This document shows positions 25,984-34,077 of a stretch of 53,575 nt of DNA, one piece after another. Location of the stretch: the NCBI GenBank assembly GCA_030524135.1, contig JAUNHA010000012.1, positions 1 through 53,575 on the forward strand, read 5' to 3'. The translations under genes were made by a program, and so were the position numbers. The first letter of the stretch is position 1. Each line of letters starts with the position of its first letter. Source of the DNA: Eubacteriales bacterium. GTDB taxonomy: Bacteria; Bacillota; Clostridia; Lachnospirales; Lachnospiraceae. The notes beneath the pieces are model-generated. The model saw only the letters and a program-made list of their open reading frames with translations. It was not told the origin of the DNA and searched no databases.

Positions 25984-26544
25984 ATGAAAGCAATCGTAAA
26001 TGTAAATGAAAGCTGGGGGATCGGCTGCGACGGAGATCTCCTCGTTTATATTCCGGAGGACATGAAGTTTTTCCGGCAGACGACAAAGAACGGCATCGTA
26101 ATCATGGGTCGTAAGACTCTTCTTGGTTTTCCGGAGGAAAAGCCCCTGAAGGGAAGGCTCAATTATGTGATCTGCTCCGATCCGGAAAAGCTGCCGGAAG
26201 CAAGCCGCACGTTCCTTGCAAAAAGAAAGCCTGGAGAAAAACACGAAACGGGAACGACGGAACTGGTCGCGGTAAAAAGCATTGCAGAGCTTTTTTCTGC
26301 GATCCGGGAGGAGGCAGGAGAGGAAGGCCTGAAAAATGCATGGGTGATCGGAGGTGCCAGGGTATATGAGGAATTGCTTCCGTATTGTGAGGAATGCCTC
26401 GTGACGATCAATGACAGCAGGCGGGAGGCTGATACCCGTTTTCCGGACCTTGACAGTCTTCCGGAATGGGAGCAGACGGAATGTTCGGAAGAACTGGAAT
26501 ACGAGGGGCTGCATTACCGTTTTACAAAGTATACAAGAAAATGA
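25984..26544 (+). CDS. dfrA: Dihydrofolate reductase
   Basis: The 186-residue protein has MKAIVNVNESWGIGCDGDLLVYIPEDMKFFRQTT, with the substrate-binding acidic residue of the DMKFF helix, IVIMGRKT for NADPH, and WVIGGARVYEELLP. It reduces dihydrofolate to tetrahydrofolate, closing the cycle opened by ThyA. A loop of about 20 extra residues (KRKPGEKHETGTTE) makes it longer than the E. coli enzyme. The usual Trp in the WxLP motif is replaced (LLVYIP), as in some Firmicute forms. It follows DUF554 closely. Confidence 0.93.
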   Translation: MKAIVNVNESWGIGCDGDLLVYIPEDMKFFRQTTKNGIVIMGRKTLLGFPEEKPLKGRLNYVICSDPEKLPEASRTFLAKRKPGEKHETGTTELVAVKSIAELFSAIREEAGEEGLKNAWVIGGARVYEELLPYCEECLVTINDSRREADTRFPDLDSLPEWEQTECSEELEYEGLHYRFTKYTRK

Positions 26545-26547
26545 AAA

Positions 26548-26568
26548 GCAGGCGGTCATGCCGCCTGC
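26548..26568 (-). terminator. Hairpin at the bioY/dfrA convergence; terminator for bioY
   Basis: GCAGGCGG (26548-26555) and CCGCCTGC (26561-26568) form a perfect 8-bp stem. Reading on the minus strand it overlaps the end of bioY and is followed by TTTTCATTTTC. On the plus strand no T-run follows. Confidence 0.7.
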
Positions 26569-27110
26569 AGTAGACCTGCTTTTGCAAGCCGCCGTTTTAA
26601 AAGGAGCGCTGCGCCGTAGGCAAGCACGATCTTAAGGCAGTCCGGCAGGATAAACGGAATGACGCAGGCAGAGAGCGCGGACTGCAGCGGATTTCCGCTT
26701 ACAAGCATGAACCATGCGGTGCCGAGCGCATAGCAGGCGGCAAGACCGGCAAGCTCCGAGCAAAGGACGACGGCTGTTCTTGCATATGCAGTCATATGTT
26801 TTGATCTGCTCACGGAAAATGCGGTCAGACAGGCGATCAGAAGATAACCGATCAGAAATCCTCCTGTCATGCCGGAAAGAACGGAGAGACCGCCTTTAAA
26901 ACCGGCAAATACCGGAACACCTGCTGCGCCAAGCAGCAGAAAAATTCCGACTGCGTACGCGGCATCTGAAGGACGCAGCATGAGACCTGTCAGAAATGCA
27001 CCGAAGATTCCCAGGGAAAGCGGAAGCGGTCCCAGCGGAATTGAAAACTGGGAAAGAATTGCCAGAAGAGCGGCAAACAGCGCGTTTTGTGCAAGACGGT
27101 TTGTTTTCAT
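26556..27110 (-). CDS. bioY: Biotin transporter substrate-binding component BioY
   Basis: The 184-residue membrane protein has about six segments and the BioY blocks SIPLGPLPLSLGIFGAFLTGL, GIFLLLGAAGVPVFAGFKGGLSVLSGMTGGFLIGYLL. It is the biotin-binding S component of an ECF transporter; the shared EcfAT module is not in this window. The start at 27110 has AAAAGGAG before it; an upstream reading to 27167 lacks a site. It diverges from birA across a shared operator, so biotin uptake is probably repressed by BirA-biotinyl-AMP. Confidence 0.95.
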   Translation of the reverse strand: MKTNRLAQNALFAALLAILSQFSIPLGPLPLSLGIFGAFLTGLMLRPSDAAYAVGIFLLLGAAGVPVFAGFKGGLSVLSGMTGGFLIGYLLIACLTAFSVSRSKHMTAYARTAVVLCSELAGLAACYALGTAWFMLVSGNPLQSALSACVIPFILPDCLKIVLAYGAALLLKRRLAKAGLLQAA

Positions 27111-27157
27111 AACGGAAACTCCTTTTGTGAAATAATAAACAAGCGATAAACAAACGC

Positions 27158-27186
27158 ATTTTAACATAATTATCTGAATTAGTAAA
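27158..27186 (-). promoter_or_regulatory. Promoter of bioY
   Basis: On the minus strand TTTACT (27186-27181) and TAAAAT (27163-27158) lie 17 bases apart. The -35 lies inside the left arm of the BirA-like operator, so repressor binding would block it. Confidence 0.65.
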
Positions 27187-27188
27187 CT
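27161..27188 (+). promoter_or_regulatory. Possible promoter of birA
   Basis: TTAACA (27161-27166) and TAAACT (27183-27188) lie 16 bases apart. The -10 is weak and overlaps the operator. Confidence 0.4.
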
Positions 27189-27210
27189 GATTTATTTAAA
27201 GTGGTTTACA
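27181..27210. promoter_or_regulatory. BirA-like operator shared by bioY and birA
   Basis: GTAAAC (27182-27187) and GTTTAC (27204-27209) form an inverted repeat with a 16-base spacer. The arms extend to AGTAAAC and GTTTACA. Class II BirA repressors bind inverted GTTAAC- or GTAAAC-type arms about 15 bases apart. The place between bioY and an HTH-bearing birA supports the call. Confidence 0.7.
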
Positions 27211-27222
27211 GTGGGAGAGAAA

Positions 27223-28293
27223 ATGTCTGTCAAATCGGAACTGATCAGAATACTGGAAGAAAACCGCGGACACGCAGTTTCCGGGGAAGCGCTGGCAAAG
27301 GCACTTGGCGTAAGCCGTGCGGCTGTCTGGAAAGCGGCAGCCGCTCTCAAAGAAGAGGGGCATAGTATTATATCTGAGAAAAAAAGAGGCTATACCCTGA
27401 CGGAAGACAGTGACTGTATGACAAAAGAGGGAATCAGATTGTATCTGGACACGGCATTTTCCGACTGTTATGTAGAAGTGCTCGATGTCATTGATTCGAC
27501 GAATAATTACGCAAAACGGCTGGTTGCAGACGGCTTTTTTGAAAAGAAGGGCGTAAAACGCGCGCTGATCGCTGCAAATGAACAGACGGCAGGACGGGGA
27601 CGGCTTGGACGCAGCTTTTTCTCGCCTGCAGACACCGGCATCTATATGACGCTCATTCTGAAGGCAGGAGGTAAAATGGCGGATTTTCTGCCGGTCACGG
27701 TAGCGGCTGCCGTAGCTGTAACCCGGGCAATTGAACAGTTTACGGATGAAACACCTGGGATTAAATGGGTCAATGACATCTGGATCGGAGACCGGAAGGT
27801 CTGCGGGATTCTTTCCGAGGGAATCAGCGATTTTGAAAACGGCACGCTCGAGGCGGTGATCGTTGGAATCGGGATCAATGTGGATACGAAGGCTTCAGTA
27901 TTTCCCGAGGAAGTGCGAAAGGTTGCGGCTTCCCTCGATACCGTGCATGCTTCCAGAAATCAGATCGTGGCGGCAGTGGCTTCGGAGCTTTTTCAGCTAT
28001 TTGGAGAACTGGGCAAGCCGGAACTGATGGATGAATACCGGAGAAAATCACTGATCCTTGGCAGGGAAATCTACTGGGACGATGTCTTAGGACGGCATAC
28101 TGGTCTTGCGGCGGCAATCAATGATGCGGGAAACCTTGAGGTAGAGACCGGAGAGGGACGCATTGTCCTTTCGTCCGGAGAAGTATCGATCCGTCCGCTT
28201 TCCATGCTGCAAAAACCGGAAAATGGAAAAAGAGAAGATCCGATAGCCGGAGAAAAATATGATGGAGCGGAAAGCAAAGAGAATGAGACTTGA
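27223..28293 (+). CDS. birA: Biotin--protein ligase and biotin operon repressor BirA
   Basis: The 356-residue protein is the long, DNA-binding class. An N-terminal winged helix (ILEENRGHAVSGEALAKALGVSRAAVWKAAAALKEEG, about 6-42) precedes the ligase domain with DSTNNYAKRL, the biotinyl-AMP loop GRGRLGRSFFSP, and KWVNDIW. The C-terminal SH3-like domain follows. It attaches biotin to carboxylase carrier domains and represses biotin genes when charged. ATG 27223 has GGGAGAG before it; the GTG at 27211 is less likely. The last 35 bases overlap the pseudouridine synthase gene. The tail after about residue 330 is Glu/Lys-rich and longer than usual. Confidence 0.96.
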   Translation: MSVKSELIRILEENRGHAVSGEALAKALGVSRAAVWKAAAALKEEGHSIISEKKRGYTLTEDSDCMTKEGIRLYLDTAFSDCYVEVLDVIDSTNNYAKRLVADGFFEKKGVKRALIAANEQTAGRGRLGRSFFSPADTGIYMTLILKAGGKMADFLPVTVAAAVAVTRAIEQFTDETPGIKWVNDIWIGDRKVCGILSEGISDFENGTLEAVIVGIGINVDTKASVFPEEVRKVAASLDTVHASRNQIVAAVASELFQLFGELGKPELMDEYRRKSLILGREIYWDDVLGRHTGLAAAINDAGNLEVETGEGRIVLSSGEVSIRPLSMLQKPENGKREDPIAGEKYDGAESKENET

Positions 28294-29002
28294 TAAATTT
28301 CTCTGCGAAACAGGGGCAGGGACGAGAAGTGAAGTAAAAAAGCTGATCGCAAAAGGAAGTGTATCCGTAAACGGGATGCCGGTGAAGGATGCCGGAGCCA
28401 GGATCAGTGAGGAAACAGACCGTGTGGAGCTCTGCGGCGCACCCGTTTTGTATAAGGCATTCGAGTATTATATGCTTTATAAGCCGGCTGGTGTAATCTC
28501 CGCGTCAAAAGCGGATCTGCGTGACAAGAATACACGCTGCGTGGTGGATCTGATCGAAACAAAATGCCGGAATGATCTTTTCCCCGTTGGCAGACTGGAT
28601 AAGGATACGGAAGGGCTTCTGCTCATCACGAATGACGGAGCGCTTGCACACCGATTGCTGTCGCCCAGAAAACACGTATGGAAAACCTATTATGCAGAGC
28701 TTTCGGCACCACTTTCCGATGAGGATATCAGGAGACTTGAAGGCGGAGTTGATATCGGGGATGAAACGCCGACACTGCCCTGTGAAATACGGCTTACAGA
28801 ACCGGGAAACCCCTTGAGCATCCGTATTTCGATCCGGGAGGGAAGATATCATCAGATCAAACGGATGATGGAAGCCTGCGGAAGTGAGGTAACTTATCTG
28901 AAGCGCCTTTCCATGGGACCTCTTATGCTTGACGAGACGCTTTCTCCGGGCGCGTACCGGGAACTGAAAGAAGATGAACTTGCGGCGCTTTTATCTCTGT
29001 GA
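28259..29002 (+). CDS. rsuA: 16S rRNA pseudouridine-516 synthase RsuA-type
   Basis: The protein has an N-terminal S4 RNA-binding domain (RLDKFLCETGAGTRSEVKKLIAKGSVSVNG) and a catalytic domain with VGRLDKDTEGLLLITNDG, in which the Asp of RLD is catalytic, and GRYHQIKRMMEACG. RsuA versus RluB/E is judged from the compact size and the LSPRKHVWKTYYAEL block, so RsuA is likely but not certain. The start at 28259 (247 residues, GGAG 6 bases before) overlaps birA by 35 bases. An ATG at 28283, giving MRLDKFL as the first residues, is the alternative. Confidence 0.88.
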   Translation: MMERKAKRMRLDKFLCETGAGTRSEVKKLIAKGSVSVNGMPVKDAGARISEETDRVELCGAPVLYKAFEYYMLYKPAGVISASKADLRDKNTRCVVDLIETKCRNDLFPVGRLDKDTEGLLLITNDGALAHRLLSPRKHVWKTYYAELSAPLSDEDIRRLEGGVDIGDETPTLPCEIRLTEPGNPLSIRISIREGRYHQIKRMMEACGSEVTYLKRLSMGPLMLDETLSPGAYRELKEDELAALLSL

Positions 29003-29046
29003 TTAATCGAATGAAATATGAATATTATACTGTGATAAAATGAAAG

Positions 29047-29078
29047 GGAGGCGTCCGGCATTTTTGCCGAACGCCTCC
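29047..29078 (-). terminator. Bidirectional hairpin between rsuA and the CBS gene
   Basis: GGAGGCGT-C-CGGCA and TGCCG-A-ACGCCTCC form a long stem with one mismatch and a TTTT loop. It separates two convergent genes. T-runs are weak on both sides. Confidence 0.6.
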
Positions 29079-29092
29079 GTCTCTGCCGGAAG

Positions 29093-29560
29093 TTAAACTT
29101 TAAATTTTCTCATTTCCCGATAAAAGGCGCCGTCCTCTTCATGTTCCTTTGTGACCGCGCGTTCAAGCGTATCGGTGAAATACTTCATGATGTCCTTTCG
29201 GGTGACGATGCCGATAAATTTTCCCTCATCGTCAAGCACCGGGACAAAGTTCTGGTTGAAGGCGATACGGCTCAGGTCCTCCATATCCGAACGGATAGAG
29301 ATCGGTGTAAAATCGCGCCTTCGCTCGATATCGGTGATCGGGATATGCTCCGCACCCCTGAGATCAAGATGGTATTTGTTCTTGATCCCCCAGAGCAGAT
29401 CTCCTTCGGTGATCGTGCCTACATAATGCCCTGTCTGATCCAGCATGGGAATAGCCGAGTAGCGCCGGTTTTCCATTTTCTCCAGCGCCTGCCTCAGCGT
29501 GTCGTCGTCCTGCAGATAAGCGCAGTCACACTTTGGCGTCAGATAAAATAATACATTCAT
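29093..29560 (-). CDS. Two-CBS-domain protein (AcuB/YkuL-like)
   Basis: The 155-residue protein consists of two CBS motifs: LRQALEKMENRRYSAIPMLDQTGHYVGTITEGDLL (about 22-56) and a second with AFNQNFVPVLDDEGKFIGIVTRKDIMKYF (about 103-131). CBS pairs bind adenosyl nucleotides and report energy state, but no output domain is attached. It resembles stand-alone CBS proteins such as YkuL, which in Bacillus relatives are c-di-AMP binders in some cases; that link is only a possibility. It is transcribed alone, away from the CdaR-like gene. Confidence 0.85.
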   Translation of the reverse strand: MNVLFYLTPKCDCAYLQDDDTLRQALEKMENRRYSAIPMLDQTGHYVGTITEGDLLWGIKNKYHLDLRGAEHIPITDIERRRDFTPISIRSDMEDLSRIAFNQNFVPVLDDEGKFIGIVTRKDIMKYFTDTLERAVTKEHEEDGAFYREMRKFKV

Positions 29561-29854
29561 GTTGTTAAAACCCCAAATAATTCAAAATAGCTGACAATGT
29601 CTTCCGTCTGCGGAAGACCGGTGGTTCGTTTACATGTAACACTATACCGTTCTATTTTGAACGAGAAGTGAACAAAGAATATATAATTTGCCGGAAATTC
29701 TAAAATAAATATAAACTCAAAAAAATGCACAAAAAAAAACGGATAATTTGTTAGCTTTGTCGGGTTTATATTGTATTTTATGGAATGATGGTATAAAATA
29801 TAGATAAATATATCATGTGATTTATAAATTTTGCACACGGGGGAGGCGATATTT
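29561..29854. other. Divergent intergenic region with inverted repeats
   Basis: The 294 bases between the CBS gene and the CdaR-like gene hold no gene. There are three inverted repeats: GTCTTCCG-TCTG-CGGAAGAC (29599-29618), the palindrome TTACATGTAA (29630-29639) and CGTTC-N6-GAACG (29648-29663). The rest is AT-rich. I see no promoter with two good boxes, though TATAAA at about 29792 could be a -10 for the + strand gene. Confidence 0.55.
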
Positions 29855-30940
29855 ATGATTTCGAACCAGATATTACAGTCGACGGTAGACGGATTTCGCG
29901 AAATCGTACACGCGGAGCTTGCAGTTTGTGATTCGGACGGCAAGGTTCTGTCGGCCACGGAAGGAATGCGGCATGTGAGTGAAAATGCGGTCCAGGGGTT
30001 TGCCGCATCGGAATTGACGCATCAGGCGTCTTCCGGTATGCAGTTTTATAAGGTATGCGACGAATTTGAACCGGAGTACATCGTAGCCGTTGACGGAGAA
30101 AGCGACGAGCGCGCGATGGCTGCACGCCTGTTTGCGTTTCAGCTTCAGGGACTGGTTGTCGCATATAAGGAGAAGATCGATAAAGATAACTTTATCAAAA
30201 ATCTTCTGCTGGACAATCTGCTTCTGGTGGACATCTATAACCGCGCGAAGAAGCTGCATATCGATGTAAATGCGCGGCGGGCAGTCTTTACGGTTGAGAC
30301 CGGCGGCAGTGAGAGCTCCGTGCATGAGGCGATCAAGGCTGTGTTTGCCGGACGTCCGATGGATTTTGTAACGACCGTGGATGAGAACAATATTGTAATT
30401 ATCAAGGAAGTGAAGTCGGCAGAGGACGGCTATGCAGAGCTCGCACAGTGCGCGGAGGAGGTTCGGAACGCGATTTTGCAGGCGGGCGGAAAAGCGCGCA
30501 TCGCTTACGGCACGATCATCGGAGAGATCCGGGAGGTGTCGAGATCCTATAAAGAGGCAAAGCTCGCGCTGGATGTCGGAAAGATCTTTTACGAAAGCAG
30601 CAGCATCGTGGCATACAATAACCTTGGCATCGGCCGCCTCATATACCAGCTGCCTATGAATCTGTGCCGCATGTTCATCCGGGAAATCTTTGACGGGAAG
30701 TCCCCGGAGGAATTTGACGAGGAAACGCTTGCGACGATCCGACAGTTTTTCGAAAACAATCTGAATGTCTCCGAGACCTCGAGAAAGCTTTTTATCCACA
30801 GAAATACGCTGGTATACAGACTGGATAAGCTTCAGAAGATGACCGGGCTCGATCTTCGCGTGTTTGACGACGCGATTACCTTCAAGATCGCGCTTATGGT
30901 CGTGGAATATATGGAATACATGGAAAAGAATGATTATTAA
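29855..30940 (+). CDS. CdaR/PucR-type transcriptional regulator
   Basis: The 361-residue protein has an N-terminal diacid-recognition-like domain (ISNQILQSTVDGFREIVHAELAVCDSDGKVLSAT) and a middle region of the GGDEF-like PucR type (YGTIIGEIREVSRSYKEAKLALDVG). The C-terminal PucR HTH is FFENNLNVSETSRKLFIHRNTLVYRLDKLQKMTGLDLRVFDDAITFKIAL. Relatives respond to sugar diacids such as glycerate or glucarate; its own ligand is unknown. The ATG at 29855 has GGGGGAGG before it. It lies 11 bases before ftsE, an uncommon partner. Confidence 0.87.
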   Translation: MISNQILQSTVDGFREIVHAELAVCDSDGKVLSATEGMRHVSENAVQGFAASELTHQASSGMQFYKVCDEFEPEYIVAVDGESDERAMAARLFAFQLQGLVVAYKEKIDKDNFIKNLLLDNLLLVDIYNRAKKLHIDVNARRAVFTVETGGSESSVHEAIKAVFAGRPMDFVTTVDENNIVIIKEVKSAEDGYAELAQCAEEVRNAILQAGGKARIAYGTIIGEIREVSRSYKEAKLALDVGKIFYESSSIVAYNNLGIGRLIYQLPMNLCRMFIREIFDGKSPEEFDEETLATIRQFFENNLNVSETSRKLFIHRNTLVYRLDKLQKMTGLDLRVFDDAITFKIALMVVEYMEYMEKNDY

Positions 30941-30951
30941 AGGAAAATGTG

Positions 30952-31764
30952 ATGATAAGTCTGCAGGACGTCAGTAAAACCTATGAAACAGGAAACCGCG
31001 CGGTGCGGGATATCTCCCTTGAGATCCGGGACGGTGAATTTGTATTTATCGTGGGAAAATCGGGCTCGGGAAAATCCACACTTTTCCGGATGATCACAAG
31101 AGAGCTTTTGCCGACGGAAGGGCGTATCGAAGTAAACGGGCATGATCTCCGGACGATGCGCCGTCGTGATATTCCGAAGTACCGCCGCACGCTTGGCGTG
31201 ATCTTTCAGGATTTCCGTCTTTTAAACGACAGAAATGTATTTGAAAATATTGCTTTCGCACAGCGTGTGATCGGTGCTTCCGCAAGGGAGATACGCGAAA
31301 ATGTACCGCGGATGCTTCAGCTGACAGGGCTTTCGGCAAAGTATAAAAACCTGCCGAAGCAGCTTTCGGGAGGCGAGCAGCAGCGCGTTGCAATTGCGCG
31401 CGCGCTGATCAACGATCCTTCCGTGATCCTGGCTGACGAGCCGACGGGAAATCTTGATGAGGCGAATACGCATGAGATCATGCGTCTCCTTGAGGATATC
31501 AACCGACGCGGCACGACAGTCGTGGTGATCACCCATTCCAGAGAAATGGTTGAAAAGATGAAAAAGCGCGTTATAACAATGGAAAAGGGGCACATTACCA
31601 GTGATGTGCGCCCGGAGGGCTATGATATCGAGCACGGACTGAAGGGAATCAGACCGATGCCCGTACGCGATTTTCATCAGGAAGAAGCGGCTTTTGGAAA
31701 AAAGCGCAGAGGGCTTTCGCGCAGGCACCAGAATCCCGGCAGACTTGAGGAGGCACAGAAGTGA
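30952..31764 (+). CDS. ftsE: Cell division ATP-binding protein FtsE
   Basis: The 270-residue ABC ATPase has Walker [10 protein letters not shown], the Q-loop VIFQDFRLL, the signature LSGGEQQRV, Walker B VILADEP and the H-loop THS. With FtsX it forms a non-transporting ABC complex that switches on murein hydrolases across the membrane. It carries a C-terminal basic extension of about 40 residues beyond the usual 228-residue core. The ATG at 30952 follows an AAAGGAAAA site. Its stop overlaps the ftsX start. Confidence 0.96.
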   Translation: MISLQDVSKTYETGNRAVRDISLEIRDGEFVFIVGKSGSGKSTLFRMITRELLPTEGRIEVNGHDLRTMRRRDIPKYRRTLGVIFQDFRLLNDRNVFENIAFAQRVIGASAREIRENVPRMLQLTGLSAKYKNLPKQLSGGEQQRVAIARALINDPSVILADEPTGNLDEANTHEIMRLLEDINRRGTTVVVITHSREMVEKMKKRVITMEKGHITSDVRPEGYDIEHGLKGIRPMPVRDFHQEEAAFGKKRRGLSRRHQNPGRLEEAQK

Positions 31765-32690
31765 AACTGAGCACATTTCTATACTGTACAAAGCAGGGCT
31801 TCAACAATATCAGAAGAAATATCCTGTTTTCACTGGCCTCCATTGCAACCGTGGCGGCCTGTATTTTTCTATTTTGTCTGTTTTTTTCCATTATCAGCAA
31901 TGTGCGGAACATCGTTGAGGATGCGGAAACGACGGTGGGTATAACGGTTTTCTTTGATGAAAATGCGGGAGAAGCGGAGAAATCAGCGATCGGGGATGCC
32001 ATCCGCGAAAAGGGCGGTATTCGGGAGATCAACTACATTACTGCGGAGGAAGCCTGGGATTCGTTTAAAAAGGACTATTTCGGGGACCGTTCGGAGGAAC
32101 TGGCAGAAGCCTTTGCGGATGACAATCCGCTCGCGACCTCTGACAGCTACGAGGTGTTTTTGAATAATATTGAAGACCAGCAGGAAATGGTAGCGTATAT
32201 CAGGTCGCTTCCCGGCGTACGTGAGGTGAAGTACGCGAATGCGCTTGTTTCCGCACTGAAGGGAATCAACAAGGTTGTTTCAGCCCTGTCTGCCGTTATT
32301 ATCGGCGTACTGCTTGCCGTATCCGTATTCCTGATCAGCAATACGATCTCCGTGGCGGCTGCTTTCCGTAAGCGGGAAAATGAGATCATGAAACTGATCG
32401 GTGCAACCAATTTCATGATACGGGCGCCGTTTGTCGTAGAGGGTGTGATCATCGGGTTCTTTGGCGCGCTGATCCCGCTTTGCGGCATGTATTTCATTTA
32501 TGTCAGAGCGACAAACTATCTTCTGAGCAGGGTATTTTCCATGACATCCGGCGTTTCAGCGGCGGATATCTTTAAACTTCTGCCGATCGGAGAGATATTT
32601 CCGCAGATGCTTGCAGTGGGTCTGATACTCGGACTGGGAATGGGATTTATCGTATCATTCTTTACGATCAGAAAGCATCTGAAGATATAA
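31761..32690 (+). CDS. ftsX: Cell division protein FtsX
   Basis: The 309-residue permease-like protein has four membrane segments: one near residue 23-45, an extracytoplasmic domain to about 165, and three in the C-terminal FtsX domain with AAAFRKRENEIMKLIGATNFMIRAPFVVEGVIIGFFGAL. The outer loop is the part that binds the hydrolase partner. It starts at a GTG that overlaps the ftsE stop (GTGA), after GAGGAGG. The likely partner is the coiled-coil M23 protein 102 bases downstream. Confidence 0.96.
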   Translation: MKLSTFLYCTKQGFNNIRRNILFSLASIATVAACIFLFCLFFSIISNVRNIVEDAETTVGITVFFDENAGEAEKSAIGDAIREKGGIREINYITAEEAWDSFKKDYFGDRSEELAEAFADDNPLATSDSYEVFLNNIEDQQEMVAYIRSLPGVREVKYANALVSALKGINKVVSALSAVIIGVLLAVSVFLISNTISVAAAFRKRENEIMKLIGATNFMIRAPFVVEGVIIGFFGALIPLCGMYFIYVRATNYLLSRVFSMTSGVSAADIFKLLPIGEIFPQMLAVGLILGLGMGFIVSFFTIRKHLKI

Positions 32691-32704
32691 GGAGTACGGG
32701 AAAC

Positions 32705-32730
32705 GGATACCAAAGGACTCTTTGGTGTCC
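32705..32730 (+). other. Hairpin between ftsX and the M23 peptidase gene
   Basis: GGATACCAAAG and CTTTGGTGTCC pair over 11 bases (one T-G pair) around GACT. There is no T-run, so it is more likely a stability or processing element than a terminator. Confidence 0.6.
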
Positions 32731-32792
32731 GGACACAGAAATGACATAAAAATGTGTTTTTATCAGTATCACAGGAAAAGGAGCAGCATAAG

Positions 32793-34052
32793 TTGTATCA
32801 TTCCGGTCAGAAAAAAAAGTGCAGGGAAATAGTGGCGCTGCTGCTTTGCGCGGCGCTTTGTGCGGCGTCAATTCCCGTATATGCCAGCAATGCACAGATA
32901 CAGGATTCAAAACAGAAGATAGAGGACAATAAGGAAAAACTTTCGGAAGTTCAGTCTGAAAAGGCAAAGGTGGAGGCGAAGCTTTCCGAGCTTTCTGCCT
33001 TAAAGTCTGATGCGGCTGCATACATACAAAAGCTTGATGCAGAGCTTGCGGATCTTGAAAATCAGATCGGCGCGCTTTCTACACAGATGACGGAGAAAAA
33101 TGCGCAGATCGAAACGACAAAACAGGAGCTTTCCGCAGCAGAGGAAGAGGAAGCAAGACAGTATGCTTCCATGAAACTCCGCATTAAATATATGTATGAA
33201 AACGGCAGCACAAATTATATTGATCTGCTGCTCGAATCGAAATCTCTTTCGGATATGCTCAACAGAGCTGAATATATTCAGAAAGTTTCCGAGTATGACC
33301 GACAGAAATTGGATGAATTTGAAGCGATTCGCCAGTCGATTGCAGACACCAAGCAGAGGCTTGAGGGCGAGTATGCGGAGCTGGAAGGGCTCAAATCCCA
33401 GACACAAGCCAAGCAGGCTTCGGTAGAGACACTTCAGGCGGATAAGCAAAAAGAGCTTGCAGGCTATAATGCCAGAATCAGCGAGGCCAACGCCGACATT
33501 GCAGAGATGCAGTCGAATATCGCGGGGATTCAGGCGGCGATCAAGGCAGAGGAAAACCGGATCGCTTCGATCGAGGCAGAGATGCGCAGGCAGGAAGAGG
33601 AAGCAAGGAAGAAGGCTGAAGAAGCCGGAAAGAGCTATGAAGTTAAGAATATCGGGAATATCAGTTTTACCTGGCCGTGTCCGTCTTCAGGGCGCATTAC
33701 TTCAGGATTCGGAGGCAGAAGCTCGCCGACAGAGGGGGCTTCAACTAACCATCAGGGAATTGATATCGGTGCGTCGTCCGGGGCTTCCGTCATTGCCGCG
33801 GCAGGCGGTACGGTGGTCATTTCGACCTATTCCGCATCTGCCGGCAATTATATTATGATCAATCACGGCGGCGGCGTTTATACGGTGTATATGCATATGA
33901 ATTCACGCGCCGTCTCGGAAGGACAGTCGGTATCCAAGGGACAGCAGATCGGTACGGTCGGCTCTACGGGATATTCCACGGGACCGCATCTGCATTTTGG
34001 TATCAGAACAGGCGGACGCTATGTAAATCCGACGGCTTATGTGAGCCCGTAA
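32793..34052 (+). CDS. Coiled-coil M23 murein hydrolase (PcsB/CwlO/EnvC analogue)
   Basis: The 419-residue protein has a signal peptide (KKKCREIVALLLCAALCAASIPVYAS), a long coiled coil (about 35-285) and a C-terminal LytM/M23 domain. The Zn ligands are seen in NHQGIDIG and HLHFG, with the YMHM motif between. FtsEX in other bacteria activates just such coiled-coil hydrolases, so this is its probable effector. The best start is a TTG at 32793, as AAAAGGAG lies 9 bases before it. A GTG at 32754 would put 13 extra residues before the signal peptide and has no site. Confidence 0.92.
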   Translation: MYHSGQKKKCREIVALLLCAALCAASIPVYASNAQIQDSKQKIEDNKEKLSEVQSEKAKVEAKLSELSALKSDAAAYIQKLDAELADLENQIGALSTQMTEKNAQIETTKQELSAAEEEEARQYASMKLRIKYMYENGSTNYIDLLLESKSLSDMLNRAEYIQKVSEYDRQKLDEFEAIRQSIADTKQRLEGEYAELEGLKSQTQAKQASVETLQADKQKELAGYNARISEANADIAEMQSNIAGIQAAIKAEENRIASIEAEMRRQEEEARKKAEEAGKSYEVKNIGNISFTWPCPSSGRITSGFGGRSSPTEGASTNHQGIDIGASSGASVIAAAGGTVVISTYSASAGNYIMINHGGGVYTVYMHMNSRAVSEGQSVSKGQQIGTVGSTGYSTGPHLHFGIRTGGRYVNPTAYVSP

Positions 34053-34077
34053 AATGATTCGAAAAGGAAACAGTTAA

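Noticed and set aside
29648-29663. LexA box in the CBS/CdaR intergenic region
   Set aside because: The arms are CGTTC-N6-GAACG, the wrong way round and with the wrong spacing for CGAAC-N4-GTTCG.
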